NCBI GenBank assembly: GCA_013054445.1
Contig: JAAMPI010000840.1
Location: 1 to 24,621 of the forward strand
From: Cudoniella acicularis
Taxonomy: Eukaryota > Ascomycota > Leotiomycetes > Helotiales > Helotiaceae
DNA: 24,621 bases
Reading direction: 5' to 3'
Part shown: positions 1 to 9,010 of the stretch, one piece after another
How the letters are laid out: the number at the start of each line of letters is the position of its first letter
How positions within the stretch are numbered: the first letter of the stretch is position 1
The notes under the pieces: model-generated
Database searches by the model: none
Told to the model about the DNA's origin: nothing
Seen by the model: only the letters and a program-made list of their open reading frames with translations
Translations under genes and position numbers: made by a program

Positions 1-434
1 GGGGGTAGCCCTTTTTCGGGGAATTTATCTGCTGCTGTCATGCTTTGTGGCGGCAAGGGTCCCTGTGAGTTGGTTTGGTGGCTGTTGCGCCACTGATACA
101 GATTTTTTGACAGTCGGGTTAATGGAAGATAGATGGATGTCTCGTTCTTTGTGGAAGTAAGGCGGTGTTTGTATGAACTGAATTGGGGCTCTTACACCTT
201 TGTAGAGGGCTCACCTTAGGATGCTGGGATCCGAAATTAGTGAGAAGAGAATTATCACTATCATCTGCTAAAAAAAAAGGCATCTCAAGTATCATTACCC
301 CCCTTAGTATCTTATGAAATCCCCTCTCTCTATATAGAGTATATGCAAAAAAAATTTAAGAGTCTAGCATCTATATGCATAGCACCCAAAAACCATCTTT
401 ATTCATCCTTTCCCTCCATATGCAATCTCGCCCT
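1..434. other. Intergenic, downstream of the sugar transporter
   Basis: No gene is recognised here. The stretch lies past the stop codon of the minus-strand sugar transporter, so its right part probably holds that transcript's 3' untranslated region. A run of eight A residues near 270 and a 12-bp palindrome CTCTATATAGAG at 328-339 are the only structures that stand out. Short open frames that overlap the transporter's last exon have no family signature and are shadows. Confidence 0.5.
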
Positions 435-2216
435 CTACGCCTCCGTCTTGGGACTACCATTGCCGTCCGAAACCTCCTCGCTGACCTCCCTTGTGGTGCT
501 GGCAGGCACAATCTTGCCATCGTTACCAATCTCCTCAACCAAGTAATGTCTAGCCTTCTCCGTGGCGAGATCACCTCCGAGCAATGCGGTTTCACCATCG
601 AAGTGCTTGCAGATTTCCTCAAGGGGTGTGTTACGGGTCTCGACGTAGAAGAAGTAGACGGTGAGGAGCTCGATGAAGAGCCAGACGTCGTACACGATGT
701 AGTATTTCCAGCCGAGGGCGCCGAGCGCGATGGGGTTGACGTAAGAGTTGAAGAAGAGTGCGAGATCGACGGCTAAGAACATGAGAGTGAGACCCTATGA
801 GTTTTGTTAGAAATGTGGCCTCTGATAAGGAGCATGAAGGGGAAGTACCTTTGCTCGAATCTTGTACGGCAAGATCTCGACAGCATATCCAACCAGGAGT
901 CCAGACCAAGCCGAGTTGTAGAATACATAGTACAGGAAGATAAAAAATATCTCTGCGGTAGCAGCTCCGCTGACCTGCGTCTTGACAAATTGAGCAGCGC
1001 AAACAGTCCAGGCGCAGAAAGCCATGAACATGCCTCCAGTGGCAAATATGAACAAAGGGCGACGACCAAATTTGTCAATGAAAAAGCACATGGTAAGTGC
1101 AACAGCAAAATTAATGATGTTGAGGATACCGTTGATTTCGAGACGGGTCTTGCTGGACTGTACACCAGCCGCTGTGAGGACATCGTTCATGTAGTAAGAG
1201 ACTAGACCGTTGCCGGACCATTGGGAGAAGAACCCAAGGGTAAAGAGAATAATAAGACGGCGGCGGTTACCCGGGGTTTTGAAGAGATCGAGCCATCCGT
1301 TGGTCTCAAATTCTTGCTCGAGTCTGAGGGTTTCGTTAATTTCACGGTATTCAATTTGGACAAGCTCGTCTTGAGTGTCGCCTCTGGCGTGAGCGTTGGC
1401 CAAGATTTTGAGAGCTTTCTCAGTCTTTCCTTTCGCAATGAGATAACGTGGAGACTCTGGTACCATCCTATATTTTATTAGTCTCTGAATTCTCAAAATT
1501 GGGTTTCGAAAATGGGTTCTAACTTACCAAATAGCAACCAATTGAATTACAGACGGGGCGGCCTGTACGAGCGAAGGAATTCTCCAGGACCAGGCGCTCT
1601 GAATACTCAGAGTTCCGTATGTGAGCCATGCAGCGACGATAGAACCGAAATACCATGTGCTGTTATAGATGGTGGTGAAGATGGCACGATGCTGGGGGTG
1701 GACAAGCTCAGCGATGAGCAAAGGTGCCGCACCATGGGCAATGGCAACTCCAAACCCGATCAAGAATCTTGCGGCAATAAACATTTGAATGTTTGCACCA
1801 ATTGACTGGAGAGCGACACCAATAATCATGGTAATACAGCCGGTAATTACACCAGCACGTCTTCCAAAAATATCGGCAATGTAGGGAGTAATCGGGAGTG
1901 CGACAATTGATCCAACAGACATAATAGCATTCAAGAGACCTCGAGTGGATGCATCAGGGTTGTTGAAAGCTGGAGCTAGTCAGTTACAACATTCCGAGAA
2001 GTCGTTTTAGAATAAAAACTCACAAGTTTGCCAAGCAGGCAAAGTCTGGAGACCGTTCATCATAGAGCCATCGTAACCGTTGGTAGCCGATGTAAGCACT
2101 GCAAACATCAAAGTGATGTACAGAGTTCTCATCCCTGGTTCCTTATACCATGTTATGCGCGGAAACTCTTTCCCTCCAACCTCGAAGGTGGATTTTGACG
2201 CCGTGTAGAACGGCAT
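435..2216 (-). CDS. MFS sugar porter (lactose/hexose permease-like)
   Basis: Plasma-membrane sugar:proton symporter of the major facilitator superfamily, sugar porter family. Four exons: 2216-2024, 1975-1528, 1467-849 and 794-435 (introns 48, 60 and 54 nt), giving 539 residues, a normal length. The start is MPFYTASK at 2216; an upstream in-frame Met exists but would add untypical sequence. Family signatures seen: DIFGRR after TM2 (about 99-104), RFLIGFG with a conserved downstream helix (about 134-156), PESPRYL (217-223), DKFGRRPLF (345-353), and the EILPYKIRAKG loop across the last intron. The terminal motif reads VETRNTPLEEI (471-481) instead of the usual PETxG type. The sequence resembles the fungal lactose permease-like branch, but the substrate cannot be read from it. 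All splice phases agree and no disabling change was found. Confidence 0.93.
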
Positions 2217-3734
2217 TCTGGCGATGGTATTCGAGAATTGCTGCTTTTTCAAACAGAACTGTGGGTTGAACCTGAATGGATACTTCAAAAAGTTCGAGGG
2301 TTGTATCGACTTATATATCCTGGACTCCATATGCACTATCACCAAACGGTCCCCCCTTCACCCCTCCATTTATCCGTGCTTCGTCCCCGAAGATCCCTAG
2401 GGTGAAGTTGCAGCCGCGGTTCTGGGTCGTTTCCTAACTCATTTGTCGAGGTTGCGATATGCATGGACTGTTTGCTGTAAGTAGGAGCCTCTTCGGCGCC
2501 ACATCCCGGTCCTTCTCCAGCATCTCCCCGTTTACCCCAAGTCGAGCCTCGATGCGCTAGGCTCATTCAAGCCACTCATCCCACATGGCCGACTACGCGA
2601 ATTGCGATTTCTGATACGTGGATTAGGCGTCTCCATGCCGAAGATCTGGCTCTAACCTTTCTAGCTGACGAGATGAGATCTCGAATTTAGCCTGATTACC
2701 CGTAGCTAGTCGAGAAGAGGTAAAACCGGATCGGATAAATTGAAATCTCACGACCTTGGGACGGCCGACTTCGTCAAACCCGAGCCATGTGGAGTACCTC
2801 GTGTACCTCTTTCGTTCGACACCTTGGATCCTCAGGTTGTTGATACTTTAGAGCTCAGATGAATTGTCGATTCAACACATCGCTTGCGCACCCTGAGTAC
2901 CCACTTTTACTTTGCGGGAATGCCATACTTAGTGACCAGTAAATGAGCGGTCCAAAGGGCCCTCGTCTAAGTTGTTTTGGTTCGATGTCTCCGGGCCTCT
3001 GGGCCTCTCCTTCCAGTGACCCAGTCTCGTCCTGTGTCAGATAACGATAGGAACTCGGCCCCAGCTTCCCGTTCCACCTGGTCTATTCAAATGAACCTCT
3101 TCGACACACCACTCTGACTGGATAAAAAGAGTTTTTCATTGAATTCAAAGGACAGCTGATTGAGATCTGGGGCTGGACCCTGAGAAGTGGAGCTCCGAGA
3201 ACAGTCGGGATTCGCATCGTGAAGCGCTCGTGATGTGACGAACGACCGCCCAATTCACGATGCTACCTCATGGAAAAAGACAGGAGTGCCACGAGGTACT
3301 TTACGAGTAGCGCTTGCGGCTCCATACAATCTGTACCCGTTGCAACCGCCTTTGGGACGAAATCGCGTGGCGAAATGAAAGTGCTCTCAACCCCACAATG
3401 AGCACCTCTGACTGGCATCTGCGTCGTGACAATTATTGGGGACTAGCCACCAAACCAGCAGACGAGCAGCAGGAGCTACTGTAGTCTGTGATTCCATCAA
3501 TATGGTGAGCTAAAATGCAAACAGTCTGACCCACACACTTCTTAACTTGGATCAAGGTCGTGCTCGAAAGCACAGAAACTTGATATTTAAGACATTTTCC
3601 GCAAGATTCGGACCGCAAACCGACCATTTAAGTAACATGTGGTTGATGTGCAATGAGAGCATGCCGTGCTATGACGATTTTATTTTGTTCGGGTCGGGTT
3701 CCGAACACAGACACTCCCGAGCCCAAGCCGTTTA
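2217..3734. other. Gene-poor intergenic region
   Basis: The first few hundred bases are the promoter of the minus-strand sugar transporter. The rest shows only short open frames on both strands, with no recognisable motif, splice pattern or transposon signature. Base composition looks ordinary, so heavy repeat-induced point mutation is not apparent by eye. Confidence 0.5.
2311..2317 (-). promoter_or_regulatory. TATA-like element of the sugar transporter
   Basis: TATATAA on the minus strand, about 95 bp upstream of the proposed ATG at 2216. The spacing suits a fungal core promoter, but AT-rich heptamers also occur by chance. Confidence 0.4.
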
Positions 3735-3995
3735 GTTGTTTTCAGCTGGCCCAGTGGTGTTCTGATATTCAACAATGCATATTGCTCGGTGTTCTGACAC
3801 GGCCCCAGTCACGGAGCAAGTAAGAATGGGAAGTCGAAGCACCTGGGAAACGATAAACAACAACAAAAATTGATTATCTTTTCCAGTTTCATGCAGAGGT
3901 ACGTTAAGAGCAACACCATCGACGGTAGCATTGGCAATGTAAATTGTCTTGCACATAGAAGCAGTACCGTCTTCTTTCCACTGAAGGCAAGCTCG
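3735..3995 (-). pseudogene. Possible coding remnant of unknown family
   Basis: Reading leftward from a possible acceptor (CCTTCAG) near 3980, one frame encodes WKEDGTASMCKTIYIANATV and continues DGVALNVPLHETGK. Its codon use and mixed hydrophobic pattern look more protein-like than neighbouring random frames. A TTTCCCAG acceptor-like site follows near 3840, with a second short open stretch ending at about 3735. The matching donor is uncertain: GTACCT is possible but poor, and no branch site is clear. I do not recognise the family, and there is no convincing start codon or upstream exon. It could be the end of a decayed gene or a chance open frame. Confidence 0.2.
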
Positions 3996-6839
3996 TCATG
4001 AACGGTGTCGCGCCAGATACCCCTCTCCTAACATCGGTCAATCATGACAACGGCTCATCAAATTCAACGAAGCAACATATTATTCAAAACGCCATCAACA
4101 GTGGATACGAGACCATGTTCTGCTCCTTCCTGCGATGGAAAACTTCCAACATTCAATGACGTTTTGAACCCACATTTTATGTGGAGCAATTTTGTTACTT
4201 TGTAAGAAGCAATGGCTTCATGGAATGTCCTGGCAGCCAACAGTATCTACCACAAACATCGGGAATGAATACAAAAGCTTGTATGGATTGAAGAGGCACC
4301 TAGCAATGAAACGCCAAAGGATTTATGGGTCGACATGTCTGTGCTTGCTCGAGTGGGACAGAGAAGCCAGAGCAGTATTCCATCCAGTGTCCCGGCTATA
4401 CCTTTATGGCTGCACAATAGTCTTGTGATACGAATGATTTTGTATGGGTAAAGGAATAAGCTTCCAGTATGTAGGAGTCGCCGAGGAACACTAGCATTTT
4501 AGAGGAATATGGAGGTTTTCGTCCGGCGAGCACGGTATTCAACGCCAACGGGAAATCGTTACAAACCCCAGCATTCTGAGCAAACTTCGTTCACGTTCGA
4601 GTCTTATATATCCTGTGCACCCTCAATATTGTTTCGTGCCGGTGTTTTTGTAGGAGAGATGAAGGTTCGGAGGACGGATTTTGAGGTTAGGGCATAGCAT
4701 GATACCTACAAGATACGTTAGATTAGATCTGAGGTCAAGAAGATTGAGCTTACATGCCAAAAAGATAGTTGCCATCCAAGGCACGGAATGGTTTTCTAGT
4801 AAAGGTTATGTGCTCCAGTTAGTTCGCGTACTTCATGGCCGAGATGCCCAGAGTAGCTGCACAGCGCAGGAAGTGATGAACAAGCTTGAATAGGACTCGA
4901 TTGAAGCCAAAACTTCAAGCCGATGCTTGTTGATAGATGCTAGTATCGTGCAATGGCAACTCTATGGTATTCTACGGCGCGTCAGCTCTGGAGTTGAGGA
5001 GGGAAGACGGGAAGCGGCTGGCTTGGGACATCTGCTACTCATCTTGCAGCTACTTCCAGGAGTTTTCGCGTGCAGCTTCGACATCGAAGGGTTCCGAGAT
5101 GATATTTTACATGTACCAGTGCCAAGTAGGTTGAAATAAGAACAGAGGCTCGAATTCAATTATCCAGCTGGTGTCCGGCACTGGCCGTAGAAGTGGGCCC
5201 CAATGATTACGTAAACCACGGCCTCATTTCTCCAGTTTCTGAAGTTCTCTCGACTTCGAATTTAAGACTTGTTTTCATCACAGTACAAAGTTCACAAGCC
5301 TCAATTTCAAGTGATTTCTGGAGCCTGCCGAAATATTTTTCTTCAAAACACAATAATGAAAGGCTCTGAGAAGCGACTCATCCCCTCATTGTACGCCTTG
5401 GTAGTTTTCGGTGGATGCTTCTCCGAGTGTTCCCAACGCCATTCGTTTGCTGTGCAGCTTGAAAACAACTCTTCCGATTCAGGTTTCCAATAAACACGAA
5501 TATCTTGGTCGGTAAAGTTTTGAAGTTTGGCTCCTCAGAATTAGCCTTTCCTCCCGATGTTTCACGGAAGAACAATACAACCGCGCGTTCACCGGTCCCA
5601 GACTTCATCATCCGTTTCTGAACTGGAAGGACTGGTCATGCGCGGGTACTAACTGGGCTTGATTTTTGGGCAAGGCTTCAAATACAAGAGGACGACTAAT
5701 ACCCGCCGAACTTGAAAAATTATGGCGTGGAATCTTTTGCTCAATTTTCGCAAGTCGGAATATCTGCCACTGCCCGAGTCTTTTAATATTGGCACTGCAA
5801 CATAGGTCCGATATGAACTCTCGCCACCGACCGAAATTAGACAAGTGTTTACTTTATAATGCTAGCATTTTTCGCATGCATGAACTATACATTACGAGCC
5901 CGAGTCAGGCTGTACAGAATAGCCGGTGGTTATAATATGGGTCCTACCGACGTTTCCATCAACCTGGAAACACCAGATAGATTGTTCCGCCCGCGATTAG
6001 CGAAGATCAGTGCATATCATATACATATTTTAAGTACCTACTTCTCGGTCCGTAGGGCTTAATCGGACCTTCATTACGAGGTATTAAGGTGGTGGTGAGT
6101 ATCCTTGGCCAATTTATCGGAAGAGCTTCCGCGTTCAAATTGCTTCTACTGCATGGCGGTACTATAATAATCTGCTGAATTTTCTATTTTTGGTCAATTG
6201 GAAAAGTTAAATTCCACCACATAGCTGATCTGAATTTTCCTGATTTGCTGTCGGACCGAACATTAGAGATTGATATATTTTGAATTTACACAACTTATGA
6301 TGCCATTATGTGTGGGCATATATGCGGACAACACACTATATTGCTCCACTCTTGCGCATCAAAATTCTCTGCATCTTTGATTGAGGCTGGCTGCCTTATA
6401 CTATTTCCCCACTACAAAATTTCCTTATTACCGGCGGCAATCACACTCTCGATTCACGGGAATTCTCAGCCTGTACCTCGAAGGTCAACATCATCTCTAA
6501 GCAGACTCGACGTGAGTCTGCACAGTTCCTTTCGATCCTCAGAAATTTGTACCCTGTCTTCACATAATTCAATGATGGTTGCGACTACAAGTGTTGCCAA
6601 TATATCTATTACATTTCCTCGAAATTAATTGCGCAATTCCGCAAAAAGTTCTAAGTGGAAAAACTGCAAATGTTCTAAGACTCCAATTTTTGTTACTACC
6701 CTACCTCGTTCACCCGTAAATTTACTTGACACCACTAAGCTATACTGCTATAGCAAGCCAAATCCAAATCTACATCTTGAACTTTCTACGTACCTGTCTC
6801 ATTCTCAATCTGCATCGCTTTCCTCTTCGTAGTTATTAG
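3996..6839. other. Gene-poor intergenic region, no supported gene
   Basis: About 2.8 kb in which I see only short frames without family motifs. Frames at 4927-5139 (plus) and 5608-5844 (minus) are open but have no recognisable domain, start context or splice partner. No tRNA, terminal repeat or simple tandem array was noticed. The stretch may hold unrecognised decayed genes. Confidence 0.45.
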
Positions 6840-7210
6840 TTCTTTGCTACGCCTCGAGTCCACCTAAAAGGGCAATCAAAAAACGAAACTTCAACGTCAA
6901 TATCTGTCACCTGCACGATTTCGAGAACTTTAAAATACAAGATCTCTACACCCCTATCTATAAAACCAAACTTTCACACATTCCTTTTCATTCCCGTTTT
7001 GTTTCAACCAACACCTCGCTTTTCACTTGCTCCTCTCCCTTTCCCCACACCCCCTTTTCTCCAGGCCAGGCCAGGCCAGGCCAAGATTTCCAGAGCTCAA
7101 ACCTCTAAAGGCTAACCCGAACTAAAGAAATCCCTGCACCGCACAAGATTATTTCCTAGCATACTACATCATTACATTTCCATTTCTGACCAACTTCGAT
7201 AAAAATAACA
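6840..7210 (+). promoter_or_regulatory. Promoter and 5' leader of an orphan gene start
   Basis: A TATAAAA box at 6959-6965 is followed by a long C/T-rich tract (about 6975-7060), a CCAGG tandem repeat (7061-7080) and an A-rich run into ATAACAATGA at 7211. This order (TATA, pyrimidine tract, A-rich leader, good Kozak context) is typical of a well-expressed fungal promoter. It points rightward, toward a coding sequence that is cut off after 25 codons. Confidence 0.55.
7061..7084 (+). repeat. CCAGG short tandem repeat
   Basis: Four perfect copies of the pentamer CCAGG followed by one imperfect copy (CCAAG), lying in the presumed 5' leader of the orphan gene start. Confidence 0.85.
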
Positions 7211-7286
7211 ATGATCCTGAATCTCAGCACAAGAGTTTATAGCAGTTCATTTCTCACCCCCGCCTTTCCCTCGGCTCCGCTTACGT
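7211..7286 (+). pseudogene. Truncated 5' end of an unknown plus-strand gene
   Basis: An ATG in good context (ACAATGA) opens a frame of 25 codons, starting MILNLSTRVYSSSFLTPAF, that runs to the unresolved base at 7287. Beyond that base the DNA is the antisense strand of a terpene synthase gene, so later codons of this frame are unlikely to belong to the same protein. The peptide is rich in Ser, Leu and Thr with one Arg and could be an organelle or secretory leader, but this is only an impression. The family is not identifiable. The strong upstream promoter is the main reason to think this is a real gene start. Confidence 0.35.
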
Positions 7287-7287
7287 N
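7287..7287. other. Unresolved base (N) at a gene-truncation junction
   Basis: This is the only ambiguous base in the window. It sits where terpene synthase homology stops on the minus strand and where the orphan plus-strand frame stops making sense. It may mark an assembly join or a miscalled base at a real rearrangement point. Confidence 0.9.
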
Positions 7288-7904
7288 GCCTTTGAAAGGT
7301 TGCAGTCGAGATTCCAATTACGCGAGCCCAGAATCTGTTGTTATTGTTTGTAAGCGCTTTCTTTTGGTTGGATTCGAGAAAGGTCTTCGGGATGTTCTCA
7401 CTGTCGGGCAACCTCGCCGCCAACCCACTCCCCCTCCGGGCGAGGGTGACTAGGATTGCGAAGAGCATCCATGATGATATCGACTTGGTTCCACACCTCT
7501 GCTGCCTCAGACTTGTCTGAGTGCTCGTCGAAGATGAAGAAGAGGTTCATGAGGCTGCATGCGCATCTAAGTTGGTCTGGCTCGTGAAACGGCGTCAGTA
7601 TGCACAATCCTATTGGGTATATTGCGAGGGAGAAAATTAATTACCCCTTGTCAACCAAGGATATGATAGTCCTGTCAGGAGATCTGGACTCTTCTTCAGT
7701 ATCAATGCCTCTCGGAGAGGTTCTAGGTGTATACTCATTAAAATTGCATTTGTCAAACGCCTTCTGGGCTTCAGGTGTGAAGGCTCTGAAGCTCGCAACC
7801 CATTCTAGGCATTCCTGCTTGATTTCTAGTGTGTGGGGGTTAGTCCGTCGCGGCCATTTCCAACTGGCCTCCAAGTCTCCGAGGAAGATTTTCTGGGGAG
7901 CCAT
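7288..7904 (-). pseudogene. 5' fragment of a sesquiterpene synthase gene
   Basis: This is the start of a class I terpene cyclase of the fungal type related to protoilludene synthases, which ionise farnesyl diphosphate. Exon 1 (7904-7739) begins MAPQKIFLGDLEASWKWPRR and contains SFRAFTPEAQKAFDKCNF. Exon 2 (7609-7402) contains [13 protein letters not shown], whose DEHSD is the first metal-binding motif (D(D/E)xxD type), and then [19 protein letters not shown]. Exon 3 (7334-7288) gives FWARVIGISTATFQR and then homology ends at the N. About 140 of the usual 340 or so residues are present; the NSE/DTE metal motif and the C-terminal half are missing. The intron 7401-7335 is canonical (GTGAGA...ACAG). 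For the first intron, the phase-consistent donor reads ATGAGT instead of GTGAGT, a likely splice-site mutation. Only short unrelated frames lie to the left. Confidence 0.8.
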
Positions 7905-9010
7905 ATTGGATTCTCAAGAGAAGTAAAGAAGGAGATGCTGGTCCAGATTTCCGAAATCTGCTGTTGCAAAGACGCGACTTGATGGGCTTTTGTAGGAATG
8001 ATGCTGAATGACTACACGCTGGCCACTGGTGCCCAGGCGGAGCACATCCGCAGTTCAAGTTCCTGGTGAAGATCCATGTGTCTACGTACGAACGCAACGG
8101 GATACGAGTATTCTCCCTGTCTCGCTTGCCTCCTCGGGGAAGGGCGTTCCTAGGTTCTTGAGTGGTTGAACTAAACAGGAGAGCCTTGTCAGTACACGAA
8201 ATGAAGTGAAGTCAAAGTGATCTCTCTCCGCGGGCCTCGGTCTCACTCGAGAATGGACGTTTACATTGATGTGGCCAATCGATCACCCTGTCAGACTAAG
8301 AGAATGGCGGTATTCGCATATCGTTGAGTTCGATATGTCATTGCTTCTCTAGGGACCTAGCAATCCCAATACGACCAAGACGCCGAAAGGGCTGAAGATG
8401 GAAGATTCTCAATCTAGCACGGACGAAACAAATACCGAGCTTTTGGCTCGTTACTCGTGAAAGCCTCAAGTCTGTGCGGCTCGACCATTCCGAAATTCCG
8501 ATGGTTGACTAGGATATTGACGTTCCTTCAACGGAACCTGCTGATGTAGGAAGTCTAATCTTCGGGCTAGCCGCCGGCTATGCCCCTGAGGCGATGTCAC
8601 GTACCACGTACTACCTACCAGGTTCTTAGCGCGATTCTCCATTTTCAATTAACAAGCATAATGCTGAAACAGTGCACGGTCACATGAGTAAAAGGACTGG
8701 GAACTATCGAGATCTCGATAGTACAGGGCATAAATCTGGTTGTAAGGTATGTGGAGTGATGGGATTGAGTAACGAGATCGTTAGCTATCTGAACTATGGA
8801 TGTAGAGACAGCTGTGGGCCTGGGAAATATTCGTGAAACCCTTGATAATAATGTGTAATGAATGTAGTGAGGGAGATAGCTGTGTAGGAAACCCTTGCCG
8901 CCGCATTCATAGCGGAAGTGGCCATCCCATCATTCTCAACATCATCATCCTCTTAGGAGAGACGAGAAACCATTTCACATTGTTGAAACATGAAATTAGG
9001 CTTTGTTGAC
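7905..9010. other. Intergenic between terpene synthase fragment and tyrosinase
   Basis: Holds the upstream region of the minus-strand terpene synthase fragment and the downstream region of the minus-strand tyrosinase. Open frames here are short and have no recognisable domain. A perfect 20-bp palindrome at 8703-8722 is the only clear structural feature. Confidence 0.5.
8703..8722. repeat. Perfect 20-bp palindrome
   Basis: ACTATCGAGATCTCGATAGT is identical to its own reverse complement. It lies about 800 bp upstream of the terpene synthase fragment's ATG and about 290 bp past the tyrosinase stop. It could be a dimeric regulator site or a small hairpin; no function is shown. Confidence 0.8.

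Noticed and set aside
375..776. 133-codon plus-strand open frame
   Set aside because: It is the antisense shadow of the last exon of the sugar transporter; the minus strand carries the conserved family motifs.
2346..7200. Heavily RIP-mutated transposon in the gene-poor left region
   Set aside because: The stretch is not strikingly AT-rich and shows no recognisable transposase or reverse transcriptase remnants, though a proper TpA/ApT index was not computed.
7641..7738. Reading straight through the end of terpene synthase exon 1 as coding (EYTPRTSPRGIDTEEE...)
   Set aside because: This part has no resemblance to the family and ends in a stop; phase and homology resume at 7609, so it is better explained as an intron with a damaged donor.
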